Of a stretch of DNA of 64,000 nucleotides, positions 25,772-34,978 are shown piece after piece. Each line of letters starts with the position of its first letter. The stretch's first letter is position 1. The notes under the pieces were generated by a model, which saw only the letters and a program-made list of their open reading frames with translations, did no database searches and had not been told where the DNA came from. The position numbers and the translations under genes were made by a program. This DNA is from Phyllobacterium chamaecytisi. GTDB lineage: Bacteria > Pseudomonadota > Alphaproteobacteria > Rhizobiales > Rhizobiaceae. The stretch covers positions 223,747 to 287,746 of the forward strand of contig NZ_JAIQWW010000008.1 in assembly GCF_020164455.1 (NCBI RefSeq), read 5' to 3'.

Positions 25772-26760
25772 GGAAGTGGCTCCGGCTTCTGGGTACTGGC
25801 TATCTTGGCGTCAGACGTGTCTTGAGCGCGCTGAAGGATCTCCATCGCAGCAAGCACTGATCTTCCGGGGACATTGGGTTCTCGGTCAAAACGCACTGCT
25901 TCAACGAAGTCTCGCGCGACCTGCGCATTATTCTCCTGCTCGCTGTCGATTCTCAATTCACCGCTGCCGGTAACGAACAAGCCCCGCAGAATGTCCAGCC
26001 GATAGGAATCTTGATCCGTCACAACAAAGACATCGAAGATTCGCTCGCGCGAATAATACGACCCGGTACATACGATCGATTGTCCCTTTGGGGTTTCGAT
26101 CAACATGGCGATCTCCATTGGGATGCCGGTGGTGCCATCTTTTGGTGATTGAAATGTAGAAACGCTCAGCTCGTCTCGTCGGGCGGACGACAAATCGCCC
26201 CCATGGGTCAGCCATAGGCCGACGTCGACGAGATGTGCTCCATGGTGCCATAGAATATTGTCGGTCCAGCTGCGCTGGTATCCGGTTGCCCCCACATTCT
26301 GGAGGCGATGCATAAAAAGCCTCGCTTGTACGTGCCGCACTTTTTCGGTGCCAGCTCTTACCCGCTGCAAGAGAGCGATGTGCTCTTTGCGGTAGCGCAT
26401 AGGATGGACCACACCAAGTTTCAGACCCTGTTTATCCGCCTCTTCGACAATAGATTCAGAGTCACGGCGATTTAAGGCAAGTGGTATCTCCACTAGGACA
26501 TGTTTGCCGTGTCGGAGGGCCGTCATGGCCATGGAAGCATGTGTTTCGCTCGGCCCCGCCACAACCACGATCTCAATTTCCGGGTTTGCAATTGCGCTGT
26601 CGGCATCCACGGACCAAGCGGCATAGCCGAACCGGCGAGCAAATGCTTCGGTCGGCTCCGGGCGACGTCCCACAACCGTGTGAAGGCGCGCGTCAGTACT
26701 CTTTAGGCTTTCGGAATGCCATTCGCCCATCATTCCGTGACCAATCATGCAAATATTCAT
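25768..26760 (-). CDS. Gfo/Idh/MocA-family oxidoreductase 1
   Basis: The 330-residue NAD(P)-dependent dehydrogenase has an N-terminal Rossmann fold (MNICMIGHGMMGEWHSESL), the cofactor-side segments VVAGPSETHASMAMTALRHGKHVLVEIPLA (EIPLA replaces the common EKP) and the C-terminal domain with NILWHHGAHLVDVGLWL, where His residues of the active site lie. Lys of the EKP catalytic motif is absent, so the catalytic residue may differ from that of inositol dehydrogenase. It follows the importer ATPase gene in the same operon and probably oxidises the imported sugar. Confidence 0.85.
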   Translation of the reverse strand: MNICMIGHGMMGEWHSESLKSTDARLHTVVGRRPEPTEAFARRFGYAAWSVDADSAIANPEIEIVVVAGPSETHASMAMTALRHGKHVLVEIPLALNRRDSESIVEEADKQGLKLGVVHPMRYRKEHIALLQRVRAGTEKVRHVQARLFMHRLQNVGATGYQRSWTDNILWHHGAHLVDVGLWLTHGGDLSSARRDELSVSTFQSPKDGTTGIPMEIAMLIETPKGQSIVCTGSYYSRERIFDVFVVTDQDSYRLDILRGLFVTGSGELRIDSEQENNAQVARDFVEAVRFDREPNVPGRSVLAAMEILQRAQDTSDAKIASTQKPEPLP

Positions 26761-26817
26761 CCAAGGCTCCTTTTCCGCCTCACGCTGGGACTGAAAATTA
26801 GGTTGAGTTGGGCTTGC

Positions 26818-27903
26818 CTAACTGAGAACTGGAAGGGCCAATTCGGTTCGAGAGTCAAAATAATGGCAGCGAGAGGGGTCGAGGACTGCTGACAGGGTAT
26901 CACCGACTACATTCGGTGAAGTCCCTGCTCCTTTAACCACAATGCTCTGGCCGGAGATGCTGCTTAAATATGTCAAGTGATGGTCCCCCATCTCTTCAAC
27001 AATCTCGACTTTTGCGGAAATACCCACACCCTCACCAACTGTGACGTCTTCAGGCCGTAAGCCCACGAGAACTCTGTCACCCTGTTTCACCGCTTCGCCA
27101 GAAATTGGAACAAGCTTCGAAATGCCGGCGAAATCTAAGGTTACGCCATCTGGTCGGAGTTCCGAGACAACACCCTCGAGAATATTCATACGAGGAGAAC
27201 CAAGGAAAGTCGCGACGAAGAGGTTCACGGGTTTTTTATAGAGATCCAATGGTCGACCGATTTGTTCAACCGAGCCTTTGTTCATCACAACGATCTTGTC
27301 CGCTAACGTCATGGCCTCGGCTTGGTCGTGGGTTACATAGACCATCGTCGTCGAAAGCTGCTGATGGAGTTTAGCGATCTCCAGGCGCATCTGAGAACGA
27401 AGTGCGGCGTCCAGATTTGACAGTGGTTCGTCGAAGAGGAAGACTTTTGGCTCTCTGACGATTGCGCGGCCAATGGCAACTCGTTGACGTTGACCGCCGG
27501 ACAGTTGTTTAGGCAGGCGATCAAGGAGGCCCTCAAGAGCAAGGCTTCTGGCAACCTTGCTGACCCGCGACCTGATATCCGCTTTCGAGAAGCGCGAATT
27601 AGAAAGCCCGAAGGCCATGTTTTGGAAGACCGTCATGTGCGGATAGAGTGCATATGATTGAAATACGAGTGCGATACCTCGTTCTTTCGGGGGCTTTGTA
27701 ACCACTTGGGCACCATCGAACAGGAGTTCTCCGCCATCAAAGCCTTCGAGCCCGCTGATTATGCGCAGTAGTGTGGACTTGCCGCACCCTGACGGACCAA
27801 CCAGGACGACAAGTTCTCCATGATCGATTTCAATGTTAATGCCATTCAGTGCCTGGTATTGGCCGAATTGCTTAACGAGATTTCGGATCGATAAATTTAC
27901 CAT
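26818..27903 (-). CDS. Sugar ABC transporter ATP-binding protein (MalK/UgpC class)
   Basis: About 361 residues: an ATPase domain with Walker A VGPSGCGKSTLLRII, Q-loop LVFQSYALYPHMTVFQNM, signature LSGGQRQRVAIGRAIVREPKVFLFDEPLSNLDA and H-loop YVTHDQAEAM. A C-terminal TOBE-like regulatory domain follows (RVLVGLRPEDVTV). ATG at 27903 is chosen, with GAGG upstream; the longer frame starts in the gap. It powers the two permeases encoded just upstream. Confidence 0.93.
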   Translation of the reverse strand: MVNLSIRNLVKQFGQYQALNGINIEIDHGELVVLVGPSGCGKSTLLRIISGLEGFDGGELLFDGAQVVTKPPKERGIALVFQSYALYPHMTVFQNMAFGLSNSRFSKADIRSRVSKVARSLALEGLLDRLPKQLSGGQRQRVAIGRAIVREPKVFLFDEPLSNLDAALRSQMRLEIAKLHQQLSTTMVYVTHDQAEAMTLADKIVVMNKGSVEQIGRPLDLYKKPVNLFVATFLGSPRMNILEGVVSELRPDGVTLDFAGISKLVPISGEAVKQGDRVLVGLRPEDVTVGEGVGISAKVEIVEEMGDHHLTYLSSISGQSIVVKGAGTSPNVVGDTLSAVLDPSRCHYFDSRTELALPVLS

Positions 27904-27941
27904 TTCATCCACCTCTAAAAAGATTGTTCTTGCGATCACAC

Positions 27942-28775
27942 TCAGCCTTTGATGGCCCCAGCTGTTAGTCCGGAAACAATGCGTCGCTGAAATATAAAAA
28001 CGAGAATGATGATTGGGAGCGTAACGGTGACCGAAGCCGCCATAATATTACCCCACGGAAGCTCTCTTTGATTGGTACCGGTGATAAGAGCTATCGCTAC
28101 TGGAACCGTTCTATTCTCATTGGATACGACGAAGGTCAGTCCAAAAAGAAATTCGTTCCATGCAGCGATGAACGCCAATATTCCGGTCGATGCCATCGCC
28201 GGCCACAGGAGTGGCAGGAACACGCGAAGGATAATTTTGACCGGACCGGCGCCGTCAATGATGGCAGCTTCCTCGATCTCTTTTGGCAGTTCGCGCATGA
28301 ATATCGTCAGCATCCAGGCGGTGAAAGGAACCGTAAGCATCAAATTGGAGACGATCAGCGCTCCCAGCGAATTGTATAGTCCTAGTGATTGGATCAGTTG
28401 GTACATCCCCGATAGAACGGCGATTTGGGGAAACATCGATGTTCCGAGTACTGTCAACAGGATAAGACGACGACCACGAAACTTTACGCGGCCAAGCGCG
28501 TATGCGGCAGGTACTGCCAGCACCATCGAAACAATCACCACTGCTGAAGCGACAATCAGCGAGTTCACTATATTTTGCGCGAATGGTTGGTTCTTAAAAA
28601 TTGAAACGTAGTTTTGAAAACTGAAGGTAGTTGGAAAGTACGCCGGCTTATAAATATCGGTGCCAGATCTAAACGATGAGACGATTGCGTAGTAAAACGG
28701 GAATGCAGAATAAAGGACAATGAGGGACACCGTTACCAACCGCAGAATTGATTTGACCCAATTGCGTCGCGTCAT
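27942..28775 (-). CDS. Sugar ABC transporter permease (MalG class)
   Basis: The 277-residue permease has six hydrophobic segments, an N-terminal ILRLVTVSLIVLYSAFPFYYAIVSSFR, and the EAA loop LPKEIEEAAIIDGAGPVKIILRVFLPLLWPAMAS. The ending IVSGLTAGAIKG is standard for this class. The start overlaps the previous permease gene by 4 bases. Confidence 0.93.
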   Translation of the reverse strand: MTRRNWVKSILRLVTVSLIVLYSAFPFYYAIVSSFRSGTDIYKPAYFPTTFSFQNYVSIFKNQPFAQNIVNSLIVASAVVIVSMVLAVPAAYALGRVKFRGRRLILLTVLGTSMFPQIAVLSGMYQLIQSLGLYNSLGALIVSNLMLTVPFTAWMLTIFMRELPKEIEEAAIIDGAGPVKIILRVFLPLLWPAMASTGILAFIAAWNEFLFGLTFVVSNENRTVPVAIALITGTNQRELPWGNIMAASVTVTLPIIILVFIFQRRIVSGLTAGAIKG

Positions 28776-29701
28776 GATTCGTTGACCTCAGAAAGGCGTA
28801 AGGTGCGTGTTAGAAGGGCGATAATCACGACCAACGCTCCAATAATGAAAAGGAGCATTGATGCCGCAGATCCAGTTCCTATATCTTGAAAATCAACCAA
28901 TCTCTGTCTGATGAAGACGGAAATTGTCATTGTTTGAGGATTGCGTCCGGACATAACGTACACAAGGTCAAATATTCGAAGGGCATCAAGAGAACGGAAG
29001 ATAACTGCAACCACCAGCGCCGGCATGGTTAAAGGCAGCGTGATCTTGAAGAACACCTTGATAGGACTAATCCCATCAATCTTTGCGGCCTCATACAAAT
29101 CCGCCGGAAGTGTCTGCAAAGCGGCCAGCATCAGCAGAGCGATGAATGGAAACGTCCCCCAGACGTCTGCGAAAACGATAGCCCACATTGCCGTACTTGG
29201 CTTGGCAGCCCATGCGATAGGCGTCTCGATGGCGCCGATCACCATAAGAAAATCGTTGATTATTCCAAATTGCTCGTGGAGCATCCAGCTCCAGATCTGA
29301 GCTGAGACCACAGCTGGAATAGCCCATGGAATCAGAGATATGACCCTTGCTAAGCCCCGTCCAGGAAACTGGTGGTGGAGTACCAAAGCGACGCCGAAGC
29401 CAATGACCACTTCGAGGCTGACCGAGACAGCCATGAACCACAACGTATTTAATACGGCCTTCCACCAAATGGGACTTGTGAGAAGACCGGACCATCTGTA
29501 CCCGTTGTAGTTCAGATAGTTACGAAGTCCTATGAAACTTGGATCTGATAGATCAGATAGCCGAGCATTGGTTAAACTATAGTAAGCAGTATTCAATAAT
29601 GGCCATGCAGCAACAGCTGCCAGGACAATCAACATTGGCGCTATGAACAACCAAGCAGTTTTCACGCGAGCGTAATTCTGCGGCGGCATGGCAGTTTTCA
29701 T
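28772..29701 (-). CDS. Sugar ABC transporter permease (MalF class)
   Basis: About 309 residues with the family segment KTAWLFIAPMLIVLAAVAAWPLLNTAYYSLTNARL and the EAA loop LPADLYEAAKIDGISPIKVFFKITLPLTMPALVV. ATG at 29701 is preferred because GAGGGAAC precedes it; a longer frame starts inside the binding-protein gene. A hairpin lies between it and the binding-protein gene. Confidence 0.93.
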   Translation of the reverse strand: MKTAMPPQNYARVKTAWLFIAPMLIVLAAVAAWPLLNTAYYSLTNARLSDLSDPSFIGLRNYLNYNGYRWSGLLTSPIWWKAVLNTLWFMAVSVSLEVVIGFGVALVLHHQFPGRGLARVISLIPWAIPAVVSAQIWSWMLHEQFGIINDFLMVIGAIETPIAWAAKPSTAMWAIVFADVWGTFPFIALLMLAALQTLPADLYEAAKIDGISPIKVFFKITLPLTMPALVVAVIFRSLDALRIFDLVYVMSGRNPQTMTISVFIRQRLVDFQDIGTGSAASMLLFIIGALVVIIALLTRTLRLSEVNES

Positions 29702-29721
29702 CGTTCCCTCATATTCATTGC

Positions 29722-29744
29722 GGGGCCCTGTTTGCGAGGGCCCC
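29722..29744 (-). terminator. Hairpin between binding-protein and permease genes
   Basis: GGGGCCCT and AGGGCCCC form a perfect 8-bp stem with a 7-base loop, 10 bases after the binding-protein stop on the minus strand. As with the hairpin at 2261, it probably protects or partly terminates the message so that the receptor is made in excess. Confidence 0.65.
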
Positions 29745-29753
29745 GGATAAGTA

Positions 29754-31019
29754 TCACCAGCTCGAACCTTGGATATCATTGATCGACGTTTCCAAGTTGT
29801 TTAGAGCAGGAGCGGCGGCTTCTTGGCCCGACAGCACGCTGTGAACTGCTTGGAGGAAAGCCACCGAAACCTGGTTGTACCGATCTTTAGTGACGCCCGA
29901 AGGACGTGCTTCAGCATTGGCGAATGTCTCGTAAAGCGTCCCAAAGAATGGCACTGCACTAAGGACCTCCGGGTCTTTGTAGAGATCGGGACGGGTAGGG
30001 TTATAACTTCCCTTTATCGCGCGTTCCTTTTCACCATCGCTGCTGGTTAGATACATTACAAGTTCGGCGGCCTCTTTTGGATGCTTGGAATACTTGGATA
30101 CCGCCAACTGCCAGCCGCCCAGAACGGCTGTGTGAATGCCGTTAGCCCCACCTTGCGGAAGGATTGCTACGCCAACGCGGTCTCGGACCGGACTGTCAGC
30201 GCTATTTGCGAGCGACCATGCATAGGGCCAATTGCGCATGAAAACAGCGTTGCCCGTTTGGAAAATTCCGCGGCTCTCTTCTTCTGCATCGTTAAGGGTG
30301 CTCGTCGGCGAAATTTTGCCGATCCAACTGGCCGCCAAATCTATTGCTTTTGCTGCCTTGGCGTTGTTTATGCTAATTCTGCCATCTGGCTCGACTATGC
30401 TGCCACCGCCGTGACTGAAAACCCACTCGAAGGCGTCACAAGTCAGGCCCTCATCAGCTTTGCCCTGCCAAACGAAACCCCACATCTGCTTGTTGCCGGC
30501 ACTGCGCTCCGCTTCCTGGATTTTCGTCGCCGTTTCAGTCAGTTCGTCCCAAGTTTGAGGGACGGCAGCGCCATACTTTTCCAAGAGATCTTTGCGATAA
30601 TAGAGAACACCAGCGTCCGTATACCAAGGCATGGCAAGAAGTTGGCCGTTGACGGTGTTATTCTTTACGATTGCCGGAAAATGGTCTTTCTCTGTACCAT
30701 TTGAGTAGGGCTTGAGATCTATAAAGTGCGACCCCAAAATACCGGGCCAGATGACATCAATCTGATAGATATCGATATCTGATGAATGCGCGGCGAGCAT
30801 CTGCTGGTATAGTGGCAATCGATCGCTATCATTTACCGGCGCGGAAACAATTTGTACCGTGTTTCCGGTCTGCGCAGCCCAACGCTGCGAGGCTGCGGTG
30901 CAAAGCTGCAAATCAACACCGAACGCACCGCACGAGACCGAAACCTCTACTGCATTCGCAGGGGATCCGAGCCCTGCGAACGTCAAAAAACCAGCTATTC
31001 CCAATATTACCTTTCTCAT
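29754..31019 (-). CDS. Sugar ABC transporter substrate-binding protein, family 1
   Basis: The 421-residue exported receptor has a signal peptide (MRKVILGIAGFLTFAGLGSPANA). Family-1 segments follow: RWAAQTGNTVQIV, DIYQIDVIWPGILGSHFIDL, AMPWYTDAGVLYYRKDLLEKYG, PQTWDELTETATKIQEAE and FMRNWPYAWSLAN. It heads an operon of receptor, two permeases, ATPase, dehydrogenase and hydrolase. A 16-bp operator-like repeat lies 56 bases upstream. Confidence 0.93.
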   Translation of the reverse strand: MRKVILGIAGFLTFAGLGSPANAVEVSVSCGAFGVDLQLCTAASQRWAAQTGNTVQIVSAPVNDSDRLPLYQQMLAAHSSDIDIYQIDVIWPGILGSHFIDLKPYSNGTEKDHFPAIVKNNTVNGQLLAMPWYTDAGVLYYRKDLLEKYGAAVPQTWDELTETATKIQEAERSAGNKQMWGFVWQGKADEGLTCDAFEWVFSHGGGSIVEPDGRISINNAKAAKAIDLAASWIGKISPTSTLNDAEEESRGIFQTGNAVFMRNWPYAWSLANSADSPVRDRVGVAILPQGGANGIHTAVLGGWQLAVSKYSKHPKEAAELVMYLTSSDGEKERAIKGSYNPTRPDLYKDPEVLSAVPFFGTLYETFANAEARPSGVTKDRYNQVSVAFLQAVHSVLSGQEAAAPALNNLETSINDIQGSSW

Positions 31020-31074
31020 GTCAGTTCCCTCTTTTGATTGTTGTTGGCAATAACACCGCTATCCCAAGTTCATA

Positions 31075-31090
31075 AATATACCAATATATT
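31075..31090. promoter_or_regulatory. 16-bp operator-like repeat, copy A
   Basis: Reverse complement of AATATATTGGTATATT, exact over 16 bases to the copies at 37400 and 37536. AATATA and TATATT are inverted half-sites around TTGG. It lies between two divergent genes of the catabolic island. TTGGTATA also resembles half of the ExuR/UxuR-type GntR operator, which fits the FCD regulator at 33362. Confidence 0.75.
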
Positions 31091-31162
31091 GATATTGACA
31101 ATGGCCGTCTTGTCGAATATTTCGAAGATAAGGTTTGTCGTATTGGAGAGATGGAGGGTGTG

Positions 31163-32293
31163 ATGAGAGTTCGGCTCGGCATAATCGGTGCAGGCCTTAT
31201 TTCGCAGGTGGAGCACGTACCCAACGTGCTTGCACTCCCTGACAGGTTTGAACTCGTCGCCATTGCGGATCCTTCTTTTCAGCATCGCGATTTTATTGAA
31301 CAGCGTTACGGATTGGCAACCTACACGAGCTATCGGGATATGTTGGACGGCGTGGCGCTTGACGCTGTAATCATCGCTTCCCCCGAGCACACGCATTATG
31401 AAATCGCATGCGCGGCTCTCAAACGCGGACATCATGTGCTGTGTGAGAAACCGCTATGTTATCTTGAATCGGAGATTGAAGACCTTATAGCCTGTCGCGA
31501 TGCGACAGGGTTGATTTTTCAAGTAGCCCATATGAAACGCTGGGACCCTACGGTCGAAATGTTCTTTGAGTTGATATCGGGAAAAGCATCTCAGCTTCGC
31601 TTCATTGGTGTGGAAGTAAACGACCCTAACTATTGGCCGTTCATTGAACAACACGCCACCCGACTCGAAACCTCTACGGGAGTAGCCTCTGGCGCGTCAG
31701 CTGAAGATCATAAGGGGGCAATGGTAGACCGGGCTCTTGGATCTCATCTCGATAGCTTTGAGCGACGAAGCGTCACCGGCCCATTTTTTGCTAGCATGGT
31801 ACATGACATCAATCTCATTCATGGAATCTGTGATGCTATGGGTGTGATGTCATGCGAGGCAATGGCAGGCGCGTTCTTTGCCGAAGGTTGGGGAGGTTCC
31901 TGTCTATTATCCCTCAACGGCGAGCAGGCTCTCGGACAGGTCGCGCACGTTACGGTTCCACATCTGGCTGACTATCTCGAACGAATTTCTGTTTTCCTGG
32001 ACGACTGCAGATATGAATTGCGGTTTCCGTCGCCATACCTGAACAGCCAACCCACTGAGTTGATCAGAATCTCCTCGAGCGGTAATCGGCAAGAAGTGAC
32101 ATCCTTCCGAAGTGGCTTTCGCGAGGCCTTTGTTCGTGAGTTGGAAGGCTTCCATGAGGCGATTATGAGTGGACGAATTGATCGGAACTCTCTTGAGGAC
32201 GCAAAACGTGATGTGCGCCTCCTCCTTGCGGCCAGCCGGCTGGCGATTGCTAGTAGGAGCAATGCTGACGTGAAATCAGGCGCGCAAGGCTGA
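31163..32293 (+). CDS. Gfo/Idh/MocA-family oxidoreductase 2
   Basis: About 376 residues with Rossmann motif RLGIIGAGLISQVEHVPNVLAL, then ASPEHTHYEIACAALKRGHHVLCEKPLCYLESEI (catalytic EKP) and a C-terminal domain with MVHDINLIHGICDAMG. ATG at 31163 is chosen (GGAGG before it). It differs from the dehydrogenase at 25768, which lacks the EKP lysine, so the two probably catalyse different steps. It is divergent from the importer operon and followed by a lactonase, which could hydrolyse its product. Confidence 0.86.
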   Translation: MRVRLGIIGAGLISQVEHVPNVLALPDRFELVAIADPSFQHRDFIEQRYGLATYTSYRDMLDGVALDAVIIASPEHTHYEIACAALKRGHHVLCEKPLCYLESEIEDLIACRDATGLIFQVAHMKRWDPTVEMFFELISGKASQLRFIGVEVNDPNYWPFIEQHATRLETSTGVASGASAEDHKGAMVDRALGSHLDSFERRSVTGPFFASMVHDINLIHGICDAMGVMSCEAMAGAFFAEGWGGSCLLSLNGEQALGQVAHVTVPHLADYLERISVFLDDCRYELRFPSPYLNSQPTELIRISSSGNRQEVTSFRSGFREAFVRELEGFHEAIMSGRIDRNSLEDAKRDVRLLLAASRLAIASRSNADVKSGAQG

Positions 32294-32298
32294 GAACC

Positions 32299-33174
32299 AT
32301 GGATGTGGAAGTCGTGGTTAAAGCATCGGATAAACTCGGCGAGGCAGTCTTGTGGTCCGGCCAAAAGCGAGAGATCGTATGGGCAGACATCGAAGGTTCG
32401 CGTCTCTGGAAATACGATCTGCAGTCGTCTCAGGCAACGTTGCGTCAGCTGCCGGCGCGCTTGTGTTCGTTTGCAGAGATTGCAAACAGCACACTGCTCC
32501 TCGCCGGATTTGAGGACGGGATATACACTTTCGACTCCTCGAGTTTAGAGCGGAAGCTAATCGTCAAAGTCGAAGAGCATCTGCCGCACACGCGTGTGAA
32601 CGATGGACGATGCGATAGGTTTGGTCAGTTTGTGTTTGCTACCGTCGACGAGACCGGAGGCAGAGACGGATCGCTTTACCAAATGAATGCCAAAGGAAAG
32701 CTGACCCGATTGCTCGATGGAATCGGTGTTGGCAACTCCATCGCTTTCAGCCCTGATGGTAGTTCACTCTATTTTGCTGACTCTTTGAACAAGCGCATTG
32801 ATATTTATGAGTACAACGGAAACAAGGGGACAATCGCTGGAAGGAGGACGTTTGTCGATCTTTCTAAGCTTCCCGGTGACCCGGATGGTTCAACAATTGA
32901 CTCTCAAGGATGCCTTTGGAACGCTCACTATGGGAATTCTTCCATTACAAGATATGCTCCGAGTGGCGAAGCGTTGTTAACCATTCAACTGCCGACGAGC
33001 CAACCGACCTGCGTGTGTTTTGGTGGCGACATCTGGGACACCCTGTTTATAACGTCCGCCGCGGAAGGAACTGATCCCTCAGTGGAACCCTTGGCCGGAT
33101 CACTCTTTTTAGTTCGAACGAATTTCAAAGGCCTGAGCGAGGCAAAGTTTGCGCAGGTTCCAGCCACCGGCTAG
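32299..33174 (+). CDS. SMP-30/gluconolactonase-family lactonase
   Basis: The 291-residue beta-propeller protein has the family metal and active-site segments: LGEAVLWSGQKREIVWADIEGSRLW (Glu ligand), RVNDGRCDRFGQFVFATVDE (Asn ligand), GNSIAFSPDGSSLYFADSLNKRIDIYEY (Asn and Asp ligands) and GDPDGSTIDSQGCLWNAHYG. It starts 5 bases after the dehydrogenase stop. It should open a sugar lactone made by the dehydrogenase. Confidence 0.87.
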   Translation: MDVEVVVKASDKLGEAVLWSGQKREIVWADIEGSRLWKYDLQSSQATLRQLPARLCSFAEIANSTLLLAGFEDGIYTFDSSSLERKLIVKVEEHLPHTRVNDGRCDRFGQFVFATVDETGGRDGSLYQMNAKGKLTRLLDGIGVGNSIAFSPDGSSLYFADSLNKRIDIYEYNGNKGTIAGRRTFVDLSKLPGDPDGSTIDSQGCLWNAHYGNSSITRYAPSGEALLTIQLPTSQPTCVCFGGDIWDTLFITSAAEGTDPSVEPLAGSLFLVRTNFKGLSEAKFAQVPATG

Positions 33175-33361
33175 GGCCGAGTTGGTTCGCTGGTAGCGAA
33201 TCTTCAGATTCCTGCGTGGCATAAGCTTCGGCTTGTCAAGACGTCAGGGAACAGGCTACTAGGCATTTGTTAGAATTCGAATAACGATTCCGAAAGGTTG
33301 TCAGATCACGCATTGGCGGTCGTTATGACAACGGCTAGAGTTTTGGGAGACTGCCATACCG

Positions 33362-34096
33362 ATGATTCCGACCAAGCCTAATTTTAGCGGTGCGCAGCTA
33401 GATGAAGGAATGCCAAAAGCGCTTCAAGTCTACGAGTTGCTGCGGGCGGCCATAATATCGATGCAATTTGCGCCTGGCGAAGGCTTGGTGGAACGGGATC
33501 TTGCAGACGAGCTTGGGGTTTCACGCACGCCGGTACGCGAAGCAATTCTAAGGCTCGCCGGGGAGAATTTAATCATCGTCAAAAGAAGCGGCGGAACCTT
33601 CGTCAACAAAATAATACTTCGGCAGGTCCTTGAGGGGCAGCTTGTCAGGGATACGCTGGAGATGCGGGTCGTCCAGCTTGCGGCCCGCAACTTTAGGGCC
33701 GAGTTAGGTGGAGACTTCGAAGCTATTCTCGTTAGACAAAAGGCGGTGGCCGATCGCAAGGAAGTCGATGAATTTTTTGCCTTAGACAATGAATTCCACA
33801 AGCTTATTTGTACATGTTCGGGATATCCGAACGCTTGGAAGACGATCCACGCCGCCACTGGACAGCTTGACCGCGTACGCCGCTACGCGTTTCCCAGGAA
33901 AGACAATTTCGAGAAAGTCTTTCGGGAGCATTCTGATATCTATACGGCAATCAAGATGCGCGATGAGAAAACTGCCGCTGGCATCTTTCAAATCCAGCTT
34001 GATAGTACCTTCCCGACAATTGAACTTCTTCGCAATTTGGACTCGGCCTACGTCGTCGATGACGGAATCAATGTCTCAGTCTCGGACTTGAGGTAG
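33362..34096 (+). CDS. GntR-family (FCD type) transcriptional regulator
   Basis: The 244-residue protein has the winged helix ALQVYELLRAAIISMQFAPGEGLVERDLADELGVSRTPVREAILRLAGENLIIVKRSGGTFVNK followed by an FCD domain with DNEFHKLICTCSG and REHSDIYTAIKMRD, where conserved His/Asp residues bind a metal and ligand. The start is uncertain; an in-frame ATG at 33410 with GAAGGA just before it is an alternative. It is in the middle of the catabolic island and is the best candidate for binding the three AATATATTGGTATATT sites. Confidence 0.87.
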   Translation: MIPTKPNFSGAQLDEGMPKALQVYELLRAAIISMQFAPGEGLVERDLADELGVSRTPVREAILRLAGENLIIVKRSGGTFVNKIILRQVLEGQLVRDTLEMRVVQLAARNFRAELGGDFEAILVRQKAVADRKEVDEFFALDNEFHKLICTCSGYPNAWKTIHAATGQLDRVRRYAFPRKDNFEKVFREHSDIYTAIKMRDEKTAAGIFQIQLDSTFPTIELLRNLDSAYVVDDGINVSVSDLR

Positions 34097-34116
34097 TTCC
34101 GAGGCGACCAATTGGG

Positions 34117-34917
34117 TCAGTACGATGACGGCATTGCTGACGTTGAGGGAGATGCTTCGTTGATCCGATCGAGCGCTTGTATAAGACTGCTTCTAGCGGC
34201 ATTGGACAGAAGTCGTACATCGTTTGATACGGTCACCAGATCAAAGCCCCACTCCACCGCCCGGGCGGCATATTCTGGAGTGCCACAGTGCAGCCCAGCG
34301 CGTTTTCCATGACCATGTGCCTGATCACAGATCTGACGAATGGCGTCAATCATCTCAGGTTCGGTGCGGTCGAATCCAGGAGGAAATTGCGACCCGAAAA
34401 GACTGATGGTGAGATCCGCAGGCCCGACATAAATACCATCCAATCCGCCGACTGAAACGATGTCGTCAAGGGCATCCAAGGCCTGACGCGTCTCAATCAT
34501 CGCGAAACAGACAATTTCTTCGTCCGCTCGCTCCCTGTATCCTTGAACGTTTGACAGACCAGCCCTCGTCGGCCCGAAGCTACGAAGACCGGCGGGAGGA
34601 TATTTCACATAGGATACCAAGCGCTCGGCGTCGTCTCTTGTGTTTACCATCGGACAAACGATGCCATATGCGCCGGCATCGAGCGCTGACATAATCGCAT
34701 CCGGGCTCAGCCAGGGAACACGTATCATCGGGAACACAGCACTTGCTCGCATCGCTTGAAGCATCGAAACGGCGCTCTCATATCCAAGTACGCCATGTTG
34801 CATATCTATGGTTAGACAATCGTAGCCCTGCTCAGCCATAATCTCGGCAACAAACGCTGAGCCGATAGATAGCCACCCGTTGATAGTAGCTCGGTTTTCA
34901 ATCCAGATTCGCTTCAT
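34117..34917 (-). CDS. HpcH/HpaI-family aldolase
   Basis: About 266 residues, a class II pyruvate-dependent aldolase fold. Segments: NGWLSIGSAFVAEIMAEQGYDCLTIDMQHGVLGYESAV (His of QHG), MIRVPWLSPDAIMSALDAGAYGIVCPMVNTRDDAERLV (Arg), RSFGPTRAG, VCFAMIETRQALDALDDIVSVGGLDGIYVGPADLTISLFG (metal Glu and Asp). The start at 34917 is chosen so that it does not overlap the upstream gene. It probably cleaves a 2-keto-3-deoxy sugar acid, the expected product of the dehydratase at 37583. Confidence 0.88.
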   Translation of the reverse strand: MKRIWIENRATINGWLSIGSAFVAEIMAEQGYDCLTIDMQHGVLGYESAVSMLQAMRASAVFPMIRVPWLSPDAIMSALDAGAYGIVCPMVNTRDDAERLVSYVKYPPAGLRSFGPTRAGLSNVQGYRERADEEIVCFAMIETRQALDALDDIVSVGGLDGIYVGPADLTISLFGSQFPPGFDRTEPEMIDAIRQICDQAHGHGKRAGLHCGTPEYAARAVEWGFDLVTVSNDVRLLSNAARSSLIQALDRINEASPSTSAMPSSY

Positions 34918-34978
34918 GACGTAACCTTTTAATTTGCCGATTTTCAGCTTGTGAGAACTCATCTCCGTCCGGACGAAC

